NCBI GenBank assembly: GCA_035566895.1
Contig: DATMQA010000178.1
Span: 1 to 25,577, forward strand
DNA: 25,577 bases
Direction of reading: 5' to 3'
From: DATMQA01 sp035566895
GTDB lineage: Bacteria; Verrucomicrobiota; Verrucomicrobiia; Limisphaerales; UBA8199
The notes beneath the pieces are model-generated. The model was not told the origin of the DNA and ran no database searches. It worked only from the letters and a program-made list of their open reading frames with translations. Both the position numbers and the translations under genes were made by a program. Positions 1 to 6,205 of this stretch are shown in pieces (the stretch's first letter is position 1; each line of letters starts with the position of its first letter).

Positions 1-887
1 GCGCGCTCGGCGCCCGCCCGGCCGCCTTCAATACCGTCCGCTATAGCGAGAAGCTGCTCGAAGCCAGCGGCATCACCGTCGAAACGCTCGATCTCTCCGA
101 GGTGCTCGGCTGGATTAAGGCCATCAAGGATGATGACCGCGAGCTCCAGGACAAGCTCTCCTCCATCAAGGGTTACACCAGCGTCAGCGGCATCCCCCCG
201 GCGAGTCTGATGAAAATGGCCAGGCTGGGCGTCGTTATCGATCGCTGGGTCCGGGATAAACAACTCGCCGCGACCGCCATCCAATGCTGGACCGCCCTGG
301 AAGAATTCTACGGCGTGGTCCCTTGCACCTTGATGAGCATGATGTCCAACAGCCTGCTGCCCAGCGCGTGCGAAACCGACATCGCCGGCCTGGTCGGCAT
401 GTACATCCTTCAATCCGCCTCCGGCCAGCCTGCCGCGCTGCTCGATTGGAACAATAACTTCGACGGCGATCCCAATAAGGGTGTCGTGTTCCATTGCTCG
501 AACCTCCCCAAAGCGTTTTTTGGCGAGCAGAAAATGGATTACCAGGAAATCATCGCCGGCACTGTCGGCAAAGAAAACACTTACGGCACCATCGTCGGTC
601 GTATCAGCCCGGGCCCGTTCACCTATTGCCGCGTCTCAACCGATGACCTCTGCGGCCGCATGGCCTCCTACGTAGGCGAGGGCCAGTTCACCACCGATAA
701 ACTGGATACCTTCGGCGGTTACGGCGTCATTGAAGTGCCCCACTTCCAAAAGCTGCTCCAGTTTATCTGCAAGAACGGCTACGAGCACCACGTCGCCGCC
801 ACCAAGGCCCCGGTGGCGGATGCCATCGAGGATGCCCTCACGACATACCTCGGCTGGCAGGTCTATCACCATGAACCGGCCCCTTAG
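1..887 (+). CDS. L-fucose/L-arabinose isomerase-like protein (COG2407 type), 5'-truncated
   Basis: The reading frame is open from base 3, so the window edge removes the N-terminus and 294 C-terminal residues remain. The visible start, GARPAAFNTVRYSEKLLE, and the later segment around GKENTYGTIVGRISPGPFTYCR resemble the FucI/COG2407 isomerases rather than classical E. coli AraA. By family these are metal-dependent cytoplasmic aldose-ketose isomerases. The next genes encode L-ribulokinase and L-ribulose-5-phosphate 4-epimerase, so the expected reaction is L-arabinose to L-ribulose; this substrate is inferred from context. A GTG at 102 is internal and not the start. The protein ends at TAG 885-887, followed by a 246-bp gap that contains a large inverted repeat. 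It could instead act on L-fucose or D-arabinose. Confidence 0.8.
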   Translation, partial: ALGARPAAFNTVRYSEKLLEASGITVETLDLSEVLGWIKAIKDDDRELQDKLSSIKGYTSVSGIPPASLMKMARLGVVIDRWVRDKQLAATAIQCWTALEEFYGVVPCTLMSMMSNSLLPSACETDIAGLVGMYILQSASGQPAALLDWNNNFDGDPNKGVVFHCSNLPKAFFGEQKMDYQEIIAGTVGKENTYGTIVGRISPGPFTYCRVSTDDLCGRMASYVGEGQFTTDKLDTFGGYGVIEVPHFQKLLQFICKNGYEHHVAATKAPVADAIEDALTTYLGWQVYHHEPAP

Positions 888-950
888 GAAACCCGAAATC
901 CGAAACATATTCCAAAGGCGAGAGCCAAAGGGTTTGAACGCAACGCATCG

Positions 951-1093
951 AATTCCCCTCACCCCGGCCCTCTCCCAAAGGGAGAGGGGGAATCATTGGC
1001 AGGGCATCTGCCAACGGGGCGCGCAATCTATTCGCCCAGGACTGGCGAGAGGTCACCCTCTCCCTTTGGGAGAGGGCCGGGGTGAGGGGAATT
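951..1093. repeat. 38-bp perfect inverted repeat, each arm a hairpin (REP/MITE-like element)
   Basis: The left arm (951-988) and right arm (1056-1093) are exact reverse complements over 38 bases, separated by 67 bases. Inside each arm, CCCTCTCCC and GGGAGAGGG flank a 3-base AAA loop, so each arm can also fold on its own (968-988 and 1056-1076). The sequence type (CCCTCACCCCGGCCCTCTCC) is a familiar interspersed repeat in several bacterial phyla. Its spurious translation, PLTPALSQRERG, is common among mis-annotated proteins. Here it sits between the isomerase and kinase genes and would be transcribed with them, so it could affect mRNA stability or readthrough. Confidence 0.9.
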
Positions 1094-1106
1094 CCGTCCA
1101 CTGCCC

Positions 1107-1122
1107 ACGTGAATTCTCACGT
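1107..1122. promoter_or_regulatory. Small inverted repeat just upstream of araB
   Basis: ACGTGA (1107-1112) and TCACGT (1117-1122) are perfect complements around the spacer ATTC, 11 bases before the araB ATG. It could be an operator half-site pair or a small hairpin near the start codon. There is no further support for either reading. Confidence 0.2.
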
Positions 1123-1133
1123 TCTACTGCGCT

Positions 1134-2822
1134 ATGAATCCTAAATTCACCCTTGGCCTGGATTACGGCACCAACTCGGTCCGCGCCCTCATGGTCGATG
1201 CCGCCAATGGCCGCGAGGTGGCCACCGCGGTTTGGAATTACGCCCATGGCTCTCAAGGCGTCATCCTCTCACGCGATCCGAATCTGGCCCGGCAGCACCC
1301 GGCCGATTACGTCACCGGCGCCGAGCTGACCATCCGGAAGGCCCTTGCCTCGGCGAAACGCACGCTCCGCGGCTTTCAACCCAGTCAGCTCATCGGCATC
1401 GGCGTCGATACCACTGGCAGCACCCCCCTGCCGGTGGACCGTAATGGCCGGCCGCTGGCCCTGGACCGTCGCTTCGCCAAAGACCCGGCCGCCATGGCCT
1501 GGCTCTGGAAAGACCATACCGGCGTAGCCGAAGCCGCGGAAATCACCGCGTTGGCTCGCAAGCTTCGTCCGCAATACCTCGCGAAATGCGGCGGCACCTA
1601 CTCCAGCGAATGGTTCTTCAGCAAAATCCTGCATTGCCTCCGCACCAGCCCCGGCGTATTTGACGCCGCGCACCTCTGGGTCGAGTGCGCCGATTGGGTC
1701 CCGGCGATGCTCACCGGCACCGAGGCGCCGGACAAGCTGACCGTCGGCATCTGCGCCGCCGGCCACAAGGCCATGTACCATGACGACTGGGGTGGCTACC
1801 CCGACGCCGAGTTCCTTTCCCAACTCGACCCGAAGATGGGCGAATTGCGCTCGCGTCTGCGGCCAAAGGCTCACACCATCGCCGGCGCGGTGGGCGGCCT
1901 GACGCCCGAATGGGCCAAACGCACCGGTCTGCCTGCGGGCATTCCTGTCGCCGTCGGCGCGTTCGACGCGCACCTGGGCGGCGTCGGCTCCGGCATCGGG
2001 CCGGGCACGCTCGTCAAAATCATCGGCACCAGCACCTGCGACATGATGGTCGTGCCGCTGTCGGCTAATCTGCCGGACATTCCTGGCCTGTGCGGCATCG
2101 TGCCCGGCAGCATCCTGCCGGGCTATCATGGCCTGGAAGCCGGCCAATCCGCCGTCGGCGATATCTTCAATTGGTTCGTCAACTACATCCAGCCGCTCGG
2201 CAAAAAAGCGGGCACCCACGAGGCCCTCAGCGCCGCCGCCGCGCGCGTCGCTCCGGGCGAATCCGGCCTGCTGGCGCTGGATTGGAATAACGGCAATCGC
2301 ACCATCCTGGTGGACCAGCGCCTGACCGGCCTGCTGCTGGGTCAGACTCTCTACACCACCCCCGCGGAAATCTACCGCGCTCTCGTCGAGGCCACCGCTT
2401 TCGGCGCGCTCACCATTATCCACCGCTTCGAGGAATACGGCGTTAAAGTCGAACAGATCGTCAACTGCGGCGGCATCGCCGAAAAAAATCCGCTCGTAAT
2501 GCAAATTTATGCCGATGTAACGGGCCGGCCCATCAAGATTTCGCGCTCGGCCCAGACCTGTGCTTTGGGCGCGGCCATCGCGGGTGCGGTCGTGGCCGGC
2601 AGCAAGGCCGGTGGCTACGACAACTACCCCGACGCACAGAAGTCGATGACCGGTTTGAAGTCGCGGGTGTTCGAGCCAAACCCGGCCGCACACGCGGTTT
2701 ATCGCCGGCTCTACGAACTCTACCGCCAACTGCACGATTCCTTTGGCACACCCCAGCCCAACGCCTTCCTTTACCCGGTCATGAAGGATTTAATCGAGAT
2801 TCGGAATCAGGCGCGGAAGTAA
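1134..2822 (+). CDS. araB: L-ribulokinase (FGGY carbohydrate kinase)
   Basis: This 562-residue protein has the usual AraB length. By family it phosphorylates L-ribulose with ATP to L-ribulose 5-phosphate in the cytoplasm. The N-terminal phosphate-binding loop GLDYGTNSVRA is at residues 8-18. The AraB-like stretch SSEWFFSKILHCLR is near 157-170, and VECADWVPAMLTG near 183-195. The C-terminal FGGY domain contains GAFDAHLGG, with D278 as the probable catalytic base, followed by the nucleotide-binding segment VKIIGTSTCDM. The ATG at 1134 gives the full N-terminal domain, although no clear Shine-Dalgarno precedes it. It lies between the isomerase and araD, as expected for an arabinose operon. The long antisense frame beneath it is a codon-bias shadow. 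Confidence 0.95.
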   Translation: MNPKFTLGLDYGTNSVRALMVDAANGREVATAVWNYAHGSQGVILSRDPNLARQHPADYVTGAELTIRKALASAKRTLRGFQPSQLIGIGVDTTGSTPLPVDRNGRPLALDRRFAKDPAAMAWLWKDHTGVAEAAEITALARKLRPQYLAKCGGTYSSEWFFSKILHCLRTSPGVFDAAHLWVECADWVPAMLTGTEAPDKLTVGICAAGHKAMYHDDWGGYPDAEFLSQLDPKMGELRSRLRPKAHTIAGAVGGLTPEWAKRTGLPAGIPVAVGAFDAHLGGVGSGIGPGTLVKIIGTSTCDMMVVPLSANLPDIPGLCGIVPGSILPGYHGLEAGQSAVGDIFNWFVNYIQPLGKKAGTHEALSAAAARVAPGESGLLALDWNNGNRTILVDQRLTGLLLGQTLYTTPAEIYRALVEATAFGALTIIHRFEEYGVKVEQIVNCGGIAEKNPLVMQIYADVTGRPIKISRSAQTCALGAAIAGAVVAGSKAGGYDNYPDAQKSMTGLKSRVFEPNPAAHAVYRRLYELYRQLHDSFGTPQPNAFLYPVMKDLIEIRNQARK

Positions 2823-2894
2823 GCGGAAGATAAACCACGAAATACACGAAATACACGAAAGGACTCAGAAGATGAACCACAGAAAGGACTCAGA

Positions 2895-2993
2895 ATGGAA
2901 ACAGGTATTGTTTACAAGGAGGAAAGCTACAGAATCATGGGAGCCTGTTTTGAAGTTTATCCCAAATTAGGCTACGAGCGCATTGCCCTCTAA
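2895..2993 (+). pseudogene. Relic of a GxxExxY-family protein
   Basis: The 32-codon frame reads METGIVYKEESYRIMGACFE and continues VYPKLGYERIAL before TAA. It resembles the start of GxxExxY proteins (typically about 120-130 residues), in which an N-terminal 'YK..YRIxGAxxEVxxxLG' is followed by a 'GxxExxY' motif. Here 'KLG' runs directly into 'YERIAL' and stops, as if the interior and C-terminus were deleted. The flanking CACGAAATACACGAAA-type repeats fit a relic carried inside a repeat-bounded cassette. A real 32-residue peptide cannot be excluded. Confidence 0.6.
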
Positions 2994-3067
2994 TTCTCTT
3001 TTCGTGTCTTTCGTACTAATATCCATCAAAGTTTGCGCAGCTTGCACAAATTCCTTGTGCGTTCGCA

Positions 3068-3121
3068 TAAGTGGTGTCCCTCATTTAACTCAGTTAACTC
3101 CTTTAACCCATTTAACTCTTT
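3068..3121. repeat. 54-bp interspersed repeat, copy 1, with a (TTAACYCNN)4 core
   Basis: This stretch matches 8695-8748 at 53 of 54 positions; the only difference is C versus T in the second 9-bp unit. Its core is four 9-bp units beginning at 3085, 3094, 3103 and 3112: TTAACTCAG, TTAACTCCT, TTAACCCAT, TTAACTCTT. Confidence 0.9.
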
Positions 3122-3163
3122 CCTTGCCGCTCGGCCGCGCTGTGTATTTCGTGGTTTAACTCA

Positions 3164-3859
3164 ATGCTCGACCAACTAAAACGGACGGTCTGCGCCGCCA
3201 ATCTCGATCTGGTTCGCGAAGGTTTGGTCATCCAAACCTGGGGAAATGCGAGCGCCCTCGACGGCGCCAGGCGCCTGATGGTTATCAAACCCTCAGGCGT
3301 CCCCTACGCCCAATTGAAACCTCAGCACATGGTCGTGGTCTCGCTCGACACCGGAAAAGTCGTCGAAGGCAAACTCACCCCAAGTTCCGACACTCCCACC
3401 CACCTCGTGCTCTACCGCGCTTTCAAAAATATCGCCGGCATTGTCCATACCCATAGCCTGTATGCGACCGCCTGGGCACAGACCTGCCGCGACCTGCCCG
3501 CCCTGGGCACCACTCATGCCGACTATTTCCACGGCCCCGTCCCGTGCACCCGGCTCCTCAAACCCAGGGAAATTGAATCCAACTACGAGGCCAAAACCGG
3601 GCAAGTCATCGTCGAAACCTTTGCCCGGCGCGACCCCCTTTCCTGTCCCGCCGTTCTGGTGGCCAGCCACGGCCCGTTCGCCTGGGGCAAGACCGTTCAG
3701 CAAGCCGTCCACCACGCCGTCGTGCTGGAACACCTGGTGCGTCTGGCCACCGAGACCCTGCGCGTTTTTCCTTCCGTCAAACCCATGCAGCGGGTATTGC
3801 TGGATAAGCATTTTTTCCGCAAACACGGCCCGGGCGCCTATTACGGGCAAAAACGTTAA
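3164..3859 (+). CDS. araD: L-ribulose-5-phosphate 4-epimerase
   Basis: The 231-residue length equals that of E. coli AraD, and the similarity runs end to end. The enzyme is a Zn-dependent class II aldolase/epimerase that converts L-ribulose 5-phosphate to D-xylulose 5-phosphate, the final step into the pentose phosphate pathway. Visible motifs are TWGNAS (25-30), KPSGV (42-46), SSDTPTH with D76, the metal-binding IVHTHS with H95 and H97, GTTHADYFHGPVPCTR with D120, and ASHGPFAWG with the third zinc histidine H169. The C-terminal AYYGQKR contains the tyrosine equivalent to the catalytic Tyr229 of E. coli. The ATG lies 5 bases after a repeat end and has no recognisable Shine-Dalgarno. The stop codon falls inside another 9-bp-period repeat. 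Confidence 0.97.
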   Translation: MLDQLKRTVCAANLDLVREGLVIQTWGNASALDGARRLMVIKPSGVPYAQLKPQHMVVVSLDTGKVVEGKLTPSSDTPTHLVLYRAFKNIAGIVHTHSLYATAWAQTCRDLPALGTTHADYFHGPVPCTRLLKPREIESNYEAKTGQVIVETFARRDPLSCPAVLVASHGPFAWGKTVQQAVHHAVVLEHLVRLATETLRVFPSVKPMQRVLLDKHFFRKHGPGAYYGQKR

Positions 3860-3893
3860 CTCGGTTAAAAGGTTAAAACAGTTAAATGAGTTA
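3855..3893. repeat. 9-bp-period array in reverse orientation at the araD stop codon
   Basis: GTTAA/GTTAG cores start at 3855, 3864, 3872, 3881 and 3890, with spacings of 9, 8, 9 and 9. This is the reverse complement of the TTAACYCNN unit seen elsewhere in the locus. The first unit contains the araD stop codon (3857-3859). Confidence 0.75.
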
Positions 3894-3925
3894 GAACAAA
3901 AACCACCCGTTCCAAAAAACATACT

Positions 3926-5149
3926 ATGCAAACCATCGCTCAATTACTTCGCACACCGTCCTCGCCACTCCGAGGGTCCGCCCCGGCGAACTCATTCAAC
4001 CCAGTTAACTTTTTGCCCTGGCTTTGCCTCCTGCTCTCCCTCGCCCTCGCCTGGCTGACCGGCTGTGCCTCCAGCCATCCTGCCGTCGGAGGAGTATCGC
4101 GCCAGCCGTTCGGCAAGACTTCCGATGGCACGCCCATCGATATCTTTACCTTGCACAACGCCAGCGGCGCCGAGGCTCGCATTTGCAACTACGGCGGCTT
4201 GGTCGTCTCGCTCAAAGTCCCCGACCGCAACGGCCAGCCGGGCGACGTCGTGCTCGGCTATGACAAGCTCAACGACTACATCAAGAACAGCCCGTTCTTT
4301 GGCGCGCTCATCGGACGCTACGGCAACCGCATTGCCAGAGGCAAATTCACCCTCGATGGCCAGCAATACACCCTGGCCACCAATAACTATCCCAATGCCC
4401 TGCATGGCGGCAACAAAGGCTTTGACAAGGTGGTTTGGGAACCAAAGGTCACCACCTTCGCCAGCGCTGAGGGGCCGTCCCTCGAGCTTCGCTACCTCAG
4501 CAAGGACGGCGAAGAAGGTTACCCCGGCAACCTTTCCGTGCGCGTGGTTTACACCCTCACCGAGGAAAACGCCCTGAGGGTCGATTATACCGCCACCACC
4601 GATAAGGATACCGTCGTCAACCTCACCCAACATTCCTATTTCAACCTCGCCGGCAAAGGCGACATCCTCGGCCACGTCGTCATGATACCCGCTGACAAGT
4701 TCACCCCGGTGGACAGCACCCTCATCCCCACCGGCGAATTGCGGCCCGTCGACGGCACCCCCTTCGACTTTCGCTCGCCCACGGCCATCGGCGCCCGCAT
4801 CAACCAGCCCGATGAACAACTCAAATTCGGCAATGGCTACGACCACAACTGGGTCTTCAACAAAAATGTCGGCGACCTGACCCTCATGGCGCGCGTGTCC
4901 GAGCCCACCACCGGACGCGTGATGGAAGTCTGGTCCACCGAACCGGGCCTGCAATTCTACTCGGGCAACTTTCTGGATGGCACGATCAAAGGCAAACGCG
5001 GCGTCGTTTATCAGTTCCGCAACGGCTTTTGCATGGAACCGCAGCACTTCCCCGATTCCCCCAATCACCCGGAATTCCCGTCCGTGGTGTTGAAGCCCGG
5101 CCTGACTTATCACAACACCATCATCTACAAATTCTCAACCGCGAAATGA
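3926..5149 (+). CDS. galM: Aldose 1-epimerase (mutarotase), predicted lipoprotein
   Basis: By family this enzyme interconverts alpha and beta anomers of aldoses. Residues that match the GalM active site are R131/R135 in GRYGNRIARG, H160 in NALHGGNKGFD, H236 in TQHSYFNLAG, D306 in GYDHNWVF, and E339 in TEPGLQFYSGN, the probable catalytic base. The N-terminus carries a hydrophobic segment and a lipobox LTGC with C47 as the lipidation site, so it should act outside the cytoplasm. The n-region is unusually long (about 30 residues), and part of it (22-30, NSFNPVNFL) is encoded by a 9-bp repeat. No closer start codon follows a positive charge, so the ATG at 3926 is preferred. It probably feeds the correct anomer to the ABC importer encoded next. 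Confidence 0.93.
   Translation: MQTIAQLLRTPSSPLRGSAPANSFNPVNFLPWLCLLLSLALAWLTGCASSHPAVGGVSRQPFGKTSDGTPIDIFTLHNASGAEARICNYGGLVVSLKVPDRNGQPGDVVLGYDKLNDYIKNSPFFGALIGRYGNRIARGKFTLDGQQYTLATNNYPNALHGGNKGFDKVVWEPKVTTFASAEGPSLELRYLSKDGEEGYPGNLSVRVVYTLTEENALRVDYTATTDKDTVVNLTQHSYFNLAGKGDILGHVVMIPADKFTPVDSTLIPTGELRPVDGTPFDFRSPTAIGARINQPDEQLKFGNGYDHNWVFNKNVGDLTLMARVSEPTTGRVMEVWSTEPGLQFYSGNFLDGTIKGKRGVVYQFRNGFCMEPQHFPDSPNHPEFPSVVLKPGLTYHNTIIYKFSTAK
3987..4013. repeat. 9-bp-period repeat inside the galM signal region
   Basis: Three degenerate units, CGAACTCAT, TCAACCCAG and TTAACTTTT, run in phase with the reading frame. They give Asn at residues 22, 25 and 28 (NSF-NPV-NFL). They match the intergenic TTAACYCNN arrays and lie in inverted orientation to the array at 3855-3893. 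Confidence 0.6.
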
Positions 5150-5205
5150 CCATGGTTATAGGTCCTTAGGTCCTGTAACTCCCCTGAAAACATATCTCCT
5201 TTCCT

Positions 5206-6204
5206 ATGAAACCGCATCTTGCCCTCGCCCTTGGTTCACTCGCTCTCGTCGCGGCCCTTTCCGGCTGCGGCCAGAAGGAAACCACTCCCTCCCCGGAAGG
5301 CGCGCCTTCCTCCGGTGCCGCTGCGCAAAAGAAACTCAAGCTGGCCTTCGTCTCCAACAACGCCGCCAACTTCTGGACCATCGCCCGGCGCGGCTGCGAG
5401 GAAGCCGAAAAGCAATTGGGCAACGTCACCGTGCTCTTTCGCATCCCCTCCACCGGCAGCGCTGCCGAACAGCAGCAAATCCTCGATGATTTGCTCGCCG
5501 CCGGCGTCGATGGCATCGCCGTCAGCCCGGTGGACCCGGCCAACGAAACCGAAGCCCTGAACAAGATCGCTGCCCAGGCCCTCCTCATCACCCAGGACAG
5601 CGATGCCCCCAACAGCAAGCGCGTTTGCTACCTCGGCACCGACAACATCGCCGCCGGCGTCGAGGCCGGCAAACTCATCAAGGAAGTCCTTCCCAACGGC
5701 GGCAAAATCATGGTCTTCGTCGGCAAGATGGACGCCCAGAATGCCAAAGAGCGCTTCGCCGGCATCAAACAGGAATTGCAAGGCTCCAAAGTCGAAATCA
5801 TCGACGTGCGCACCGACGACACCGATACCGTCCGCGCCCAGAAAAACGCCGAGGACACCCTCGTGAAGTACCCCGATGTCGCCTGCCTGGTCGGCCTCTG
5901 GAATTACAATGGCCCGGCGATTCTCAACGCGGTCCGGGACGGCGGCAAGCTCGGCCAGGTAAAAATTGTCTGCTTCGATGAAGAGGCTGAAACTCTCAAC
6001 GGCGTCGCCCAGGGCCAGATTTACGGCACCGTCGTGCAGCAACCGTTCGAATTCGGCAAGCAGACCATCCAGCGCATGGCCGCCTACCTGCGCGGCGACA
6101 AACAGGCCCTGGCCGGCGGCAAACAGATCATCCCGACCATGGAGATTAAGAAAGAAAACGTCGCCGATTTCCAGGTCCGGCTCAAACAACTGCTCGCCAA
6201 GTGA
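5206..6204 (+). CDS. Sugar ABC transporter substrate-binding lipoprotein (type 1 periplasmic binding protein, RbsB-like)
   Basis: The 332-residue protein starts with a lipoprotein signal whose lipobox LSGC ends at C21. A low-complexity linker follows (about 22-45), then a Peripla_BP_4-type domain that begins KLKLAFVSNNAANFWTIARR. Family features include QQILDDLLAAGVDGIAVSPVDP and the hinge-region pattern YLGTDNIAAGVEAGKLIKEVLP. The TVVQQPFEFGKQTIQRMAAYL segment near the C-terminus is typical of ribose/xylose/arabinose binders. The ATPase and permease follow immediately. By context the ligand is a pentose, probably L-arabinose, but sequence alone cannot settle this. TATCTCCTTTCCT precedes the ATG, with no standard Shine-Dalgarno. 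A short direct repeat AGGTCCT lies at about 5160-5175. Confidence 0.92.
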   Translation: MKPHLALALGSLALVAALSGCGQKETTPSPEGAPSSGAAAQKKLKLAFVSNNAANFWTIARRGCEEAEKQLGNVTVLFRIPSTGSAAEQQQILDDLLAAGVDGIAVSPVDPANETEALNKIAAQALLITQDSDAPNSKRVCYLGTDNIAAGVEAGKLIKEVLPNGGKIMVFVGKMDAQNAKERFAGIKQELQGSKVEIIDVRTDDTDTVRAQKNAEDTLVKYPDVACLVGLWNYNGPAILNAVRDGGKLGQVKIVCFDEEAETLNGVAQGQIYGTVVQQPFEFGKQTIQRMAAYLRGDKQALAGGKQIIPTMEIKKENVADFQVRLKQLLAK

Positions 6205-6205
6205 A

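Larger units (their letters stand above)
2831..3158. repeat. Inverted-repeat-bounded cassette between araB and araD
   Basis: A 17-base sequence, TAAACCACGAAATACAC (2831-2847), recurs as its exact reverse complement at 3142-3158. The 294 bases between them hold two tandem copies of the 9-bp unit GAAATACAC (2839-2856), a 14-bp direct repeat GAAAGGACTCAGAA (2857-2870 and 2882-2895), a GxxExxY-family relic, an inverted CGTGTCTTTCGT stretch near 3004-3015, and a 54-bp repeat. No target-site duplication is evident. The right end stops 5 bases before the araD ATG, so it supplies the araD leader. The 341-base intergenic gap 2823-3163 is essentially all this element. Confidence 0.75.

Noticed and set aside
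838..1137. Small frames containing PLTPALSQRERG-type peptides on both strands
   Set aside because: These are translations of the inverted repeat 951-1093, a well-known source of spurious proteins.
1269..2735. 488-codon open frame antisense to araB
   Set aside because: It lies wholly over a well-supported AraB gene in a GC-rich genome, is rich in Gly/Ala/Arg/Asp without domain motifs, and is a codon-bias shadow.
3068..4013. CRISPR-like array, because of regularly spaced short repeats
   Set aside because: The unit is 9 bp with no spacers of about 30 bp and no cas genes; it is a minisatellite-like repeat.
5966..6205. Upstream extension of the ABC ATPase frame
   Set aside because: It overlaps the binding-protein gene in another frame, is Ser/Arg/Pro rich, and lacks ABC similarity; ATG 6206 fits the family N-terminus.
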